DNA from: DATCHW01 sp963806045 | GTDB taxonomy: Bacteria > Bacteroidota > Ignavibacteria > Tepidaquicellales > Tepidaquicellaceae | Direction of reading: 5' to 3' | Length of the DNA: 64,000 nt | NCBI GenBank assembly: GCA_963806045.1 | Contig: CAWDWP010000010.1 | Coordinates: 44,962-108,961 of the forward strand | Shown here: in pieces, positions 9,249 to 17,209 of the stretch | Numbering within the stretch: the first letter of the stretch is position 1 | How the letters are laid out: the number at the start of each line of letters is the position of its first letter | The notes under the pieces: model-generated | Database searches by the model: none | Seen by the model: only the letters and a program-made list of their open reading frames with translations | What the model was told of the DNA's origin: nothing | Position numbers and translations under genes: made by a program

Positions 9249-10154
9249 TTAAAATATTATTTTTTGATTTTTTCGAAATACATTTTTGATTAAAAACATA
9301 ATTGCGATAAACAGCGCAGCAGATACAAGTCCCCATATAATGAGCTGAATAAATTCACCCTGCGGAATGTCTTTCGATGTGCTTGCGAAATCATCACCAA
9401 TAAAATAAACCGCTGCGGCAGAAAAGAAATTGTTAAGAAAATGAACAGCCATTGCTGTATAAATACTTCCGCTAAGATATGCAACTGCGGAGATATAAAT
9501 ACCAAGAATTATCAGTGGAATCAGATTAAAAGGATCAAAATGAAACAGAGCAAAAAGCAGTCCCGTCAGAATAACTGCAGTCGAAGCTTTTAATATCTTC
9601 AGCAAGTTTGATAAAATTAATCCCCTGAAAAGCAGTTCTTCGCAGATTGCGGGTGTAACAGCAATTACAATAATCACAATGACAAACTCGAATGGTGAAT
9701 AGGATTTCACTATTCCCATTACAGCTGCTTCAAGAATATCAAAAAATTCTTTCAGTTTATTTACATACTCTCCCCCGAAAGGCAGAGAAAAAATCAGTTT
9801 ATTCTGAATAACGATGTATAACTGAAGAAAAGGTTGTATTACAAATATTCCTAAAACGCTAAGCGAAAATATCTTTGCTTCCGGAATTTTTAATCTGAAT
9901 ATTTTATCAGCATCATCACCTCTGAGTATATTCAGAACAATTACCGGAACGAGTATAAACATAAACTGCGAGAAAGAGATTACAATACGGAATGTTTTTA
10001 TATCTTTTATTCCATTTCCGGCTTCAGCTCCCGATAAAAACGCACTGATGACACCGCCGATTATTTGATAAGTTACAAATACCACAGCAAGTGAGACCAA
10101 TACAAAAAGTACAGGATTCATATTTGCAAAAGGAGCTATTCTCTTTTCGTCCAA
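9249..10154 (-). CDS. CPBP (CAAX-type) intramembrane metalloprotease
   Basis: Multi-pass membrane protein of 301 residues with the CPBP/Abi signature. Motif 1 is EELLFRGLI near residue 172 (catalytic EE plus R), motif 2 is LLFALFHFDPFN with its metal-binding His, and motif 3 is VHFLNNFFSA. About eight membrane helices are apparent. Family members cleave prenylated CAAX peptides or process bacteriocins; most bacterial copies have no known substrate. It is upstream of cdsA on the same strand. Confidence 0.87.
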   Translation of the reverse strand: MDEKRIAPFANMNPVLFVLVSLAVVFVTYQIIGGVISAFLSGAEAGNGIKDIKTFRIVISFSQFMFILVPVIVLNILRGDDADKIFRLKIPEAKIFSLSVLGIFVIQPFLQLYIVIQNKLIFSLPFGGEYVNKLKEFFDILEAAVMGIVKSYSPFEFVIVIIVIAVTPAICEELLFRGLILSNLLKILKASTAVILTGLLFALFHFDPFNLIPLIILGIYISAVAYLSGSIYTAMAVHFLNNFFSAAAVYFIGDDFASTSKDIPQGEFIQLIIWGLVSAALFIAIMFLIKNVFRKNQKIIF

Positions 10155-10373
10155 AATTAAAAATAAAGTTTTTTATTCAGAAAATTGAAATCAGATTAAT
10201 ATCATTAAAAATAATAAAAATTTAAATGTTAAAAGGATTAATAGCCTTATTCGATTAACAAATGAAAGAGTATAAGAGATAATCCTGATACGGAAATTAT
10301 AAGTGATGTAAGGTTTATTTTCGGAAATGGTTACAAATTGAATTTATTGTTTTTAAGGTTTATTTTGCAAATT

Positions 10374-11342
10374 ATGTCAGATAATTTTGAAAACGTATAT
10401 ACGGTCACAAAGAAAAAAGGTAAATATAGTTTTTTTATTAACATATTCCTTTTTATTCTCACATTTTTTAGTACAACATTGTCGGGAGTCGGCTGGTTAA
10501 ACCAGAATCCGTATGCATTGGAAAATTTTGCACTGGGAATGCAATATTCTTTTCTTATCCTTACAGTGATTTCACTTCATGAATTCGGACACTACTTTGC
10601 AGCTAAATATCATAAGGTAGATGTAACGCTCCCGTATTATATCCCGTTTCCTTTTCTTTTTTTGAATCCTTTCGGAACAATGGGTGCAGTGATAAAAATG
10701 AAATCACCGACACAAACCAAGAAATCATTATTTGATATCGGTATTGCAGGTCCTATTGCAGGATGGATTGCTTCAATGGCGATATTAATTTATGGATTTT
10801 TTACTCTGCCGAAGATTGATTACCTTTTCAATATACATCCCGAATATATTTCACATGGAATTCCAACAACAGGTCTGACATTCGGAAATAACCTGATATT
10901 TTTATTATTCCAAAAAATATTTTCACATGGAGCTTTTGTCCCGCCAATGAATGAAATGTATCACTATCCATTTTTATGTGTCGGGTGGTTCGGCTTATTG
11001 ATTACCTCTCTGAATATGATGCCAGTCGGACAGCTTGACGGAGGACATATTTCATATACGATGTTCGGGAAAAACCATAAAATAATCGCTTATATAATTT
11101 TTATATTATTAATAATATTCGGATTGCTTGGATTACTTCCGCTTCTTAATATACAATTTGAATTAGGTTCTATTAACTGGCTCGTTTGGGCAGTCCTTAT
11201 TTATTTCGTCATTAAAATAGAGCATCCGCCAATTTGCACGGATATAGATAAACCACTGGACAGAACGAGAATGATACTCGGCTGGTTTTCATTCCTGATA
11301 TTTATAACTTCATTCTGTCCTGTTCCGATAAACGAATTGTAA
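10374..11342 (+). CDS. site-2 protease family (M50) membrane metalloprotease
   Basis: Zinc intramembrane protease. The HExxH motif is present as SLHEFGHYFAAKYH (near residue 78 from this start), and the second motif as NMMPVGQLDGGHIS, which supplies the third zinc ligand. The short spacing and lack of a PDZ domain fit the small S2P group rather than RseP. I choose the ATG at 10374 (MSDNFENVYT...); an upstream in-frame TTG at 10338 would add 12 hydrophobic residues with no family support. It is transcribed divergently from the CPBP gene. Substrate unknown; S2Ps usually release membrane-bound regulators. Confidence 0.87.
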   Translation: MSDNFENVYTVTKKKGKYSFFINIFLFILTFFSTTLSGVGWLNQNPYALENFALGMQYSFLILTVISLHEFGHYFAAKYHKVDVTLPYYIPFPFLFLNPFGTMGAVIKMKSPTQTKKSLFDIGIAGPIAGWIASMAILIYGFFTLPKIDYLFNIHPEYISHGIPTTGLTFGNNLIFLLFQKIFSHGAFVPPMNEMYHYPFLCVGWFGLLITSLNMMPVGQLDGGHISYTMFGKNHKIIAYIIFILLIIFGLLGLLPLLNIQFELGSINWLVWAVLIYFVIKIEHPPICTDIDKPLDRTRMILGWFSFLIFITSFCPVPINEL

Positions 11343-11387
11343 AAAATTAATTTTTTTTAAAAAAAATTTTCTGTAAATGCATCGTTG

Positions 11388-11405
11388 ACAGACAGGAATG
11401 TCTGT
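11388..11405. repeat. small palindrome ACAGACA-GGAA-TGTCTGT
   Basis: A 7-bp perfect inverted repeat with a GGAA loop between the M50 protease and MFS genes. The core CAGGAATGTCTG also occurs at 7191-7202, in the gap between gpmA and the thioredoxin-like gene. Two intergenic copies suggest a dispersed small repeat; nothing more can be said from this window. Confidence 0.35.
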
Positions 11406-11501
11406 TCCTACTAAGGGAGATGCATAGGGCGATAAGTAAACCAAGAAATAAATAAATATTATACATGAAAGTATTTTAAGTTTATTAGAAGTTGGAGATT
11501 T

Positions 11502-12731
11502 ATGAATTCACAAAATAGAAGTTTCATCGTAATTTTCTTAGTAATATTCATTGACCTCTTGGGGTTTGGAATAATTATTCCTTTATTACCGGATTTTTCA
11601 GTGAATGTTCTGTTAATGAATAAAACCACAATCGGACTTCTGACGGGAATATATTCGTTGATGCAGTTCATTTTCACACCTGTCTGGGGTTCACTATCAG
11701 ATGTTTACGGCAGGAAACCAATTTTGGTAATGTCTTTGATTGGAAATGTTATCGCTTATTCCTTAATGGCTCTTGTATTTACGGGAACCATATCTTCAAT
11801 TTTGATACTTTTTATAGCAAGAGCCTTTGCCGGGTTTTTTTCTGCAAATCTTTCTGCGGCACAGGCCGTTGTATCGGATATTACAAAACCTGAAGAGCGC
11901 TCAAAAGGTATGGGTATCATCGGTGCTGCATTCGGGCTCGGGTTTGTATTTGGTCCGGCTCTTGGCGGATTTCTATCTTTCTACTTCGGATATGGAATCC
12001 CAATAATTCTGTCTGCGTTTTTCTCCTTATCAGCATTGGTGGTATGCCTTACAATTTTTAAAGAAACTCTTCCTGAAGATTTAAGAATACATAATAAGAA
12101 TAAATTCAGTCTTTCGGGCGTAAAGGTTGTGAATGTTAAAGCAGTAAATGATGTAATCAAAAATAAAAATGTCGGGATTTATGTTATTATATTTTTCTTC
12201 ATAACATTTTCGTTTGCAAATATATTCGGAAACTTCCAGTATTTTATAGAGCGGAAAGATGGATTGAATATGGATGCCGAGCAGACAGGTTTTCTGCTTT
12301 CATTTATTGGGATAACTGCGGCATTGGTACAGACACTACTTATCAAACCTTTTAAAAAATATATTGGTGAGAAAAAATCTGTAATTGTAGGAAATGTACT
12401 TGTTTGTATTGGTCTGTTTTTCATACCTTTCTCTACGTCTGTTGTTATGCTGCTTGTTGTTTTAACCGTTCTGGGATTGGGAAACGGATTGAACAATGCT
12501 ATGACATTAGGTTTGATTTCACAAAATGTAAACAGAACTGAACAGGGGGGTGTACTGGGCATTAACCAGTCTCTTAGTTCTCTGGCAAGATTTCTGGGTC
12601 CGCTCTGGGGAGGCTTTATATATGACAAGTTCAGTTATCATTATCCGTTTATATCCGGGGCTATATTTATGCTGTTGATTACTATAATTGCGGTTGTGGT
12701 GCTGAATAATAGAAGAATAAAAAGTGCATAG
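11502..12731 (+). CDS. MFS transporter (TetA/TCR-like)
   Basis: Twelve-helix major facilitator exporter of 409 residues. The opening FIDLLGFGIIIPLLPDF matches the drug:H+ antiporter TCR/Tet group. MFS motif A is visible as WGSLSDVYGRKPILV in loop 2-3, and motif C as GFVFGPALGGFL in helix 5. Substrate is not predictable. The last codons (AGT GCA TAG) form the first unit of a 9-bp tandem repeat that continues downstream. The gene converges on pgeF across a repeat-rich gap. Confidence 0.88.
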   Translation: MNSQNRSFIVIFLVIFIDLLGFGIIIPLLPDFSVNVLLMNKTTIGLLTGIYSLMQFIFTPVWGSLSDVYGRKPILVMSLIGNVIAYSLMALVFTGTISSILILFIARAFAGFFSANLSAAQAVVSDITKPEERSKGMGIIGAAFGLGFVFGPALGGFLSFYFGYGIPIILSAFFSLSALVVCLTIFKETLPEDLRIHNKNKFSLSGVKVVNVKAVNDVIKNKNVGIYVIIFFFITFSFANIFGNFQYFIERKDGLNMDAEQTGFLLSFIGITAALVQTLLIKPFKKYIGEKKSVIVGNVLVCIGLFFIPFSTSVVMLLVVLTVLGLGNGLNNAMTLGLISQNVNRTEQGGVLGINQSLSSLARFLGPLWGGFIYDKFSYHYPFISGAIFMLLITIIAVVVLNNRRIKSA

Positions 12732-12786
12732 AGTGAATGGAGTGCGTAGAGTGTATGGAGTCTATGGAGTGTATAGAGTGTATGGA
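12724..12786 (+). repeat. 7 x 9-bp tandem repeat (GTGTATRGA)
   Basis: Seven consecutive 9-bp units resembling GTGTATGGA or GTGTATAGA, with one to three mismatches between units. The array begins inside the last codons of the MFS gene and supplies its TAG stop. Because the unit is three codons long, the array would stay in frame if the stop were lost. It behaves like a minisatellite, so unit number may vary between strains. Confidence 0.85.
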
Positions 12787-12831
12787 GGACAAGCAATGAA
12801 TAATCCCTAGTACTCGAATAACATCATATTA

Positions 12832-12891
12832 AAACTACAAAAGTCTGATTTCTTTTCAATTATATAATTACCATTAAGACTTTTGTAGTTT
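12832..12891 (+). repeat. AAACTACAAAAGTCT inverted-repeat element, copy 1
   Basis: Perfect 15-bp inverted repeat: AAACTACAAAAGTCT at 12832-12846 and AGACTTTTGTAGTTT at 12877-12891, with a 30-nt AT-rich spacer (60 bp in all). The outer flanks (ATCATATTA on the left, TATTTCA on the right) are shared with copy 2, so the duplicated unit is about 75 bp. It lies downstream of the plus-strand MFS gene. Confidence 0.85.
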
Positions 12892-12901
12892 ATTTCAAAA
12901 C

Positions 12902-12930
12902 GAGATTCTTCATTGCGTTCAGAATGACAA
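12902..12930. repeat. intergenic sequence resembling a dispersed repeat
   Basis: Stretch GAGATTCTTCATTGCGTTC followed by AGAATGACAA lies exactly between copies 1 and 2 of the AAACTACAAAAGTCT element. It resembles a dispersed intergenic sequence I associate with many bacterial genomes, but there is only one copy in this window, so repeat status is from memory and unproven here. Confidence 0.3.
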
Positions 12931-12955
12931 AATTCAAAATCTGTGAAATCATATT

Positions 12956-13015
12956 AAACTACAAAAGTCTAATTCTTTTATACAAAATATTTACACATTA
13001 AGACTTTTGTAGTTT
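12956..13015 (+). repeat. AAACTACAAAAGTCT inverted-repeat element, copy 2
   Basis: Same 15-bp arms as copy 1 (12956-12970 and 13001-13015), again with a 30-nt spacer and in the same orientation, 124 bp away. The right arm and part of the spacer are inside the pgeF gene: they encode its last residues (NYKSLNV) and its TAA stop at 12991-12993. The element has therefore replaced or extended the end of that gene. Confidence 0.85.
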
Positions 13016-13776
13016 ATTTCAGATTCTAACAACCCTAACACACCGATCATTCTTCCGGCTTTTTGATTTTCTTTTCGATAGGAAAATAATAAATCATTTT
13101 TATCATATGTGCAAAGAGGGGAGACTTCAATGTTTTCTTTTCTAATTCCGCAGTTGATTAATTGATTGTAATTATCTTTTTTCAAGTCCAGGTAATATTT
13201 TCCATTTTTGAATTCTTTGCTTTCATCAGGGAAATTGTCTGCTACTTCTTTGCTGACTTCATAATTATCTCCGGATATTCCGGGACCTATATATGCAATT
13301 AAGTTTTCAGGTCGAACTCCATAAATATTATTTATTTCAGAAATCATTTTTGTCAATATTTTAAGATGGGTTCCTTTCCAGCCTGAATGAACACCTGCAA
13401 TTACTTTCAGTTCAGGGTCATAAAGGAAAATCGGTATGCAGTCTGCTGCTTTTATTATCAGAAATATATTATTTTTATTGGTATACAATCCGTCGCTGTT
13501 GTCAAAATGGCAGGAGAATTCAGTGTAATTAATGTTTGTTGAATGAATTTGTTTCTGAGTTACAATGTTGTCAGGAGAAATGTTCAGGAATTTAAAAAAT
13601 TTTCTGAATCTTTTTTTAATTCCTGACTGAAGAAGAAGGTCAGATTTATCATCATCGTCTCTTACATTATTATCAAAATCCATCCAGTCCCTTGTGCTGA
13701 ATGCAAAAAATAATTCCGGGTATTTACTGAATAATTTGGATTGAATAACAGGTGGATAATTAATTTCAGTCATCAA
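12991..13776 (-). CDS. pgeF: polyphenol oxidase / purine nucleoside phosphorylase family protein
   Basis: Laccase-domain (YfiH/PgeF, DUF152) protein of 261 residues. Members bind zinc through two His and one Cys; E. coli PgeF edits peptidoglycan precursors, and others phosphorolyse purine nucleosides. The motifs are KQIHSTNI, KAADCIPIFLYD and AGVHSGWKGTHLKI, holding the expected His, Cys and His ligands. The start overlaps arfB by 11 bp, so the two are translationally coupled. The last seven residues come from an AAACTACAAAAGTCT repeat element, so the natural C-terminus may have been altered. Confidence 0.9.
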   Translation of the reverse strand: MMTEINYPPVIQSKLFSKYPELFFAFSTRDWMDFDNNVRDDDDKSDLLLQSGIKKRFRKFFKFLNISPDNIVTQKQIHSTNINYTEFSCHFDNSDGLYTNKNNIFLIIKAADCIPIFLYDPELKVIAGVHSGWKGTHLKILTKMISEINNIYGVRPENLIAYIGPGISGDNYEVSKEVADNFPDESKEFKNGKYYLDLKKDNYNQLINCGIRKENIEVSPLCTYDKNDLLFSYRKENQKAGRMIGVLGLLESEINYKSLNV

Positions 13777-14179
13777 TAGGGGGCTTACTTCTTTGAGCTT
13801 TTTTAAAGGATATTAATTTTTTTTCCTGAATGCGGGTTTCTTTAGATGTGACTGTAGGTTTTGTTTTTAATCTTTTCTTTTCTTTTTTTAATCCTGATTC
13901 CAGAAGTTCAATAATCTTATGATTTACCCTGAGCTTATTTAAATATTGCGAGCGTTCGACCTGTGATGTTATTTTTATTATTCCGTTTTTATTTATTCTG
14001 TTGCTTAATTTCTCAAGAAGACGCTCTTTTTCGTTTTCATTCAGATACTTTGAATTCAGAATGTCAAAGGATAATTCAATTTTAGTTTCAACTTTGTTTA
14101 CATTCTGTCCGCCTTTTCCACCGCTGCGGGAAGATTTATAAGAAACTTCCGATAATATGTCTTCAGGATTAATATTCAA
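13766..14179 (-). CDS. arfB: peptidyl-tRNA hydrolase ArfB / release-factor-like rescue factor
   Basis: Codon-independent release factor of 137 residues that frees ribosomes stalled on non-stop mRNA. The GGQ motif is in SRSGGKGGQNVNKVETKIEL near residue 21. The C-terminal tail is Lys/Arg-rich (KKEKKRLKTKPTVTSKETR...), which in ArfB inserts into the empty mRNA channel. There is no codon-recognition domain, and the length matches E. coli ArfB (140). No tmRNA gene is in the window. It overlaps pgeF by 11 bp. Confidence 0.93.
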   Translation of the reverse strand: MNINPEDILSEVSYKSSRSGGKGGQNVNKVETKIELSFDILNSKYLNENEKERLLEKLSNRINKNGIIKITSQVERSQYLNKLRVNHKIIELLESGLKKEKKRLKTKPTVTSKETRIQEKKLISFKKAQRSKPPIDD

Positions 14180-14244
14180 AGTAATTAAGATTCCAGTAAT
14201 TGATAACGTTACATTTTATGCTTATATTCATTTTATTGAAAATC

Positions 14245-14282
14245 TAACCCCCCTACCCCCCCTTTGGTCAAAAGGGGGGTAA
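14245..14282. repeat. C6/G6 palindromic repeat, copy 1
   Basis: A run of TAACCCCCCTACCCCCCC followed by TTTGGTCAAAA and GGGGGG forms a strong hairpin, and its complement contains two G6-7 tracts separated by TA. The same 36-38 bp unit occurs inverted at 58691-58727. Located between arfB and the broken rmuC. Confidence 0.8.
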
Positions 14283-14333
14283 TCGGTCGTAGTAATCAAT
14301 CTAATATATATAAACATATATTCACACACTTTT

Positions 14334-15101
14334 TTAAACGTTGTCCAGTAATTTATTTTCCTCTTTCTCTTCCTCTTCTTCAACACCGGCTCTGTCAAGA
14401 ATATTCCTGGGTATTTGTTTTGAAGTATTTGCACCAAGTTTTTTAATATTCTCAATTTTTCTGATTATATTTCCGCTTCCTTCAGATAGTTTTCTCATTG
14501 CGTCACTATACGTTTCTTTTGCAGTATCCATCTGTTTCCCGACTTTTAAAAGGTCTTCGATAAAACCTACAAATTTATCATAGAGTGCTCCGCTTTGCTT
14601 CGCTATTTCGATGGCATTATTATTCTGACTGTCTTGTTTCCATATATTTGCAATCGTTCTTAATGTCGCAAGTAATGTTGCAGGACTTATCAAAACAATA
14701 TTTTTATCAAATGCATCGTTCCATATTCCCAGTTCGTTCTGAACTGCAATTGAAAATGCAGGCTCGATAGGGACAAACATTATCACGAAATCAAGACTTT
14801 TCAAATCGTAAAGAGTTTGATATTTCTTAACGCTTAAACCCTTGATGTGATTCTTTATGGAATCAATATGTCTTTTCAGATAAATTGCTTTTTCTTCTTC
14901 AGTATCTGCAGAACAATATGCTTCATAATCTTTGAGCGAAACTTTGGAATCAATAATAATATGTTTATCATCCGGCAGATGAACAATAACGTCAGGTTTT
15001 TGCCTTGAGCCTTCGTCGCTTGTATGTGATTGCTGTACAAGGTATTGAATTCCTTTTTGCAAGACCGCTCTTTTCGAGTATGCTTTCGAGAATAAATTCA
15101 C
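14334..15101 (-). CDS. rmuC: RmuC family protein, C-terminal fragment (frameshifted gene)
   Basis: Carries the RmuC nuclease-like core: SDEGSRQKPDVIVHLPDDK, DSKVSLKDYEAY, DFVIMFVPIEPAF and ISPATLLATLRTIANIW, all strong family motifs. RmuC suppresses inversions at short inverted repeats and has a predicted restriction-endonuclease-like fold. This piece joins the middle fragment (14992-15555) across an A5 run at 15054-15058: removing one A restores GLAKGIQYLVQQSHTSDEG. The real start is not at 15101. The C-terminus ends in an acidic Glu-rich stretch. Confidence 0.85.
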   Translation of the reverse strand: MNLFSKAYSKRAVLQKGIQYLVQQSHTSDEGSRQKPDVIVHLPDDKHIIIDSKVSLKDYEAYCSADTEEEKAIYLKRHIDSIKNHIKGLSVKKYQTLYDLKSLDFVIMFVPIEPAFSIAVQNELGIWNDAFDKNIVLISPATLLATLRTIANIWKQDSQNNNAIEIAKQSGALYDKFVGFIEDLLKVGKQMDTAKETYSDAMRKLSEGSGNIIRKIENIKKLGANTSKQIPRNILDRAGVEEEEEKEENKLLDNV

Positions 15102-15555
15102 CCCAGTTACCCTGAGTTTTTGAATCGCCTTTCAATGCTCTGGTAAGGTTGTTTGCATCTTCGGTCATCTTCTGGTTAAGTTCATACAGTTTCTTGATTT
15201 CAGTAGCAAGCCGTGTTCTTTGCTCCGTTTCACTTATGTGAGTATCATTTACTTTAGTTTCAAAATCCTTAATCCTGTCCTGAAGTGGTTTTAATATATC
15301 GATTAAATTTTCTTTATTTTGATTTGTGAATTTCGAACTTTTTTCTTCGAATATTTTATTAGCAAGATTTTCGAATTCTTTTGTAAATTTTTCCTGCAGA
15401 TTTTCCAATTCTGCTTTTTGCTCATCGAGTTTTTGTATCAGGTTCTTATTATCTGTTTCGAGCCTTGCAGAGTCAGACATTATTTGATTTATCATATCTG
15501 CTTTTTCCCGTAATTCTTTTTCTTTAGAGTCCAGATTTTGTTTCGAGCATCCCAT
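14992..15555 (-). CDS. rmuC: RmuC family protein, middle fragment (frameshifted gene)
   Basis: Coiled-coil middle part of RmuC (about residues 60-230 of the restored protein), ending with the family motif TQGNWGEFILESILEKSG. Past that point the frame runs off into TYKRRRLKAKT, which is out-of-frame sequence. The upstream join is at the A4 run 15536-15539, where removing one A continues the N-terminal piece as METKNLDSKEKEL-like sequence (restored MLETNLDSK). Confidence 0.83.
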   Translation of the reverse strand: MGCSKQNLDSKEKELREKADMINQIMSDSARLETDNKNLIQKLDEQKAELENLQEKFTKEFENLANKIFEEKSSKFTNQNKENLIDILKPLQDRIKDFETKVNDTHISETEQRTRLATEIKKLYELNQKMTEDANNLTRALKGDSKTQGNWGEFILESILEKSGLAKRNSIPCTAITYKRRRLKAKT

Positions 15556-15724
15556 TCATGCTTTCCGCTTTAATTTTTTCATCACGCTGCTCTGCGAGTT
15601 GTTTATTCAAAATTTCCGCGTCTTCAATTGATAACCCTTTTTCGGATTTGTATTTGTATTTAGAAATTAAAAATGCCGCAAATCCACCTATTACTAATCC
15701 TATTGCTAAAAATAATATTTCCAT
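15524..15724 (-). CDS. rmuC: RmuC family protein, N-terminal fragment (frameshifted gene)
   Basis: Start of the rmuC gene: one membrane anchor (MEILFLAIGLVIGGFAAFLI) followed by the beginning of a coiled coil. This matches RmuC architecture of an N-terminal helix, coiled coil and nuclease-like domain. Its apparent stop, just after MLETKSGL, is caused by a one-base insertion at 15536-15539. The whole gene spans 14334-15724 (about 460 residues when repaired). Confidence 0.8.
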   Translation of the reverse strand: MEILFLAIGLVIGGFAAFLISKYKYKSEKGLSIEDAEILNKQLAEQRDEKIKAESMNGMLETKSGL

Positions 15725-15931
15725 GCAAAATTTTTATTAAGAATTTTTGAAAATATGAATTTGATAATTAAATAAATATGGTAGAAATATTCTCATATTT
15801 TAGTAAATTTTTCTTTTATTTAGTGGTAATAAAATAATCATTCATTTTTCTAATTATTTGGTATAGCTTTAATATAATACATGGTTTTAAAGTATTTTTA
15901 AAAGGTTAGTTAGGTTTAAATAAATCTTATT

Positions 15932-17209
15932 ATGAAGAAAATATTATTTTCCATATTGCTTGCTCTTTTATTTCTTCCTGACTTTTCATCTTCACAGGTT
16001 GTTAATTACAATATTACTATGACACCTGCATATTATGACAGCCTTTATCTAAGAGATCCTTTTGTTTCTACTTATTTGCCCTGTATCTTTGAATATCTCG
16101 GTATTTACTGGAATGACGCAACAATCAGATTCAAAGGTTCAACATCCAGATATTATCCAAAAAAAGGATTCAGACTAAAATTTGCAACTGCAAATCTCTT
16201 TCAGGGCTGGAAAACCTTCAATCTTAATCCTTTGTTTACGGATAAATCTTTTATTCGGGAAAAATTATGCTGGGACATATACAAAAGACTTAATTCCCTT
16301 GCACCTGACCCGCTTTATTATGTTTCTCTGAAAATGAATAATCTTCCTAAAGGCGTTTATCTCTGGATTGAAAATATTGATAAATACTTTTATTCCATGC
16401 GGGGTCTACCTTCAGGTCCGACGTGGGAGGCAAACGGAGATTATTCAATGGCAGACCTGACTATCAAGCCATTGAACCTCCTTAAATTATATTATACTAA
16501 GCAAATCGGAGATACAAACTACTACACCGATTTGCAAAATATGATTATAGAGTTGAATAATACATCCGAAACAAATTTTCCTTCCTGGCTGAATAATACT
16601 TTCGATGTTAATTCCGTATATAACTGGCTTGCAGTTAACAGTGTGGTAGCTATGGGTGATACTTACAATTCGAATTATTACCTCTATCGTGATACAACCA
16701 AAACTAATCAGCAGTGGTATATTATTCCCTGGGATTATGATTTGACATTTGGTCGTGACGGTGACCCTTCTATCGCTTATCCCGGAGAACTCCTCAATAA
16801 CGGCTTTGAATACCAGTCCGAACCTTTCGCAGGTCCGAATAATGTATTAAAGGATAGAGTAATAAACAATACAACTACCAGTGTTATTTTAAAACAAAAA
16901 GTAAAATACATTCTTGACTCGATTTTAACTGAACAAAAATATTTTCCAAAAATTGACAGTTTGAAAAATATTTTGAATAATGAAGTCGCAAATGACCCGC
17001 TGAAATGGGGGACTTTTCAGGAATTCAATGAACACACAGATGCAATAAAATATTTTATTACTGCCCGGAAAAATTTTCTCTATAAAACATATATAAATCA
17101 ACCTTCCGGTGAATACGAAATTGTTACCGTTCATCCGACACAGACTAACGTTCCTTATAGATTTGTTGATTATGACGGAAGCACAGATTGGCTCAATGAC
17201 TTTTTATAA
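15932..17209 (+). CDS. CotH kinase domain protein, N-terminal part (frameshifted gene)
   Basis: Secreted protein with a signal peptide (MKKILFSILLALLFLP...SSSQ) and a CotH-type atypical kinase domain. Diagnostic features are RFKGSTSRYYPKKGFRLKF (near residue 68), a YVSLKMNNLPKGVYLWIENID block, and NYYLYRDTT followed by WYIIPWDYDLTFGRDGDP near residue 270, which carries the metal-binding DxD-like residues. CotH proteins phosphorylate serines of spore-coat or surface proteins. The reading frame breaks at about 17188: removing one T from GATTGG joins it to 17109-18779 as STDGSMTFYNYSG. The whole gene encodes about 940 residues. Confidence 0.85.
   Translation: MKKILFSILLALLFLPDFSSSQVVNYNITMTPAYYDSLYLRDPFVSTYLPCIFEYLGIYWNDATIRFKGSTSRYYPKKGFRLKFATANLFQGWKTFNLNPLFTDKSFIREKLCWDIYKRLNSLAPDPLYYVSLKMNNLPKGVYLWIENIDKYFYSMRGLPSGPTWEANGDYSMADLTIKPLNLLKLYYTKQIGDTNYYTDLQNMIIELNNTSETNFPSWLNNTFDVNSVYNWLAVNSVVAMGDTYNSNYYLYRDTTKTNQQWYIIPWDYDLTFGRDGDPSIAYPGELLNNGFEYQSEPFAGPNNVLKDRVINNTTTSVILKQKVKYILDSILTEQKYFPKIDSLKNILNNEVANDPLKWGTFQEFNEHTDAIKYFITARKNFLYKTYINQPSGEYEIVTVHPTQTNVPYRFVDYDGSTDWLNDFL

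Noticed and set aside
12179..12628. 149-codon open frame antisense to the MFS gene
   Set aside because: Complement of membrane-helix codons; no independent start signal or family motif.
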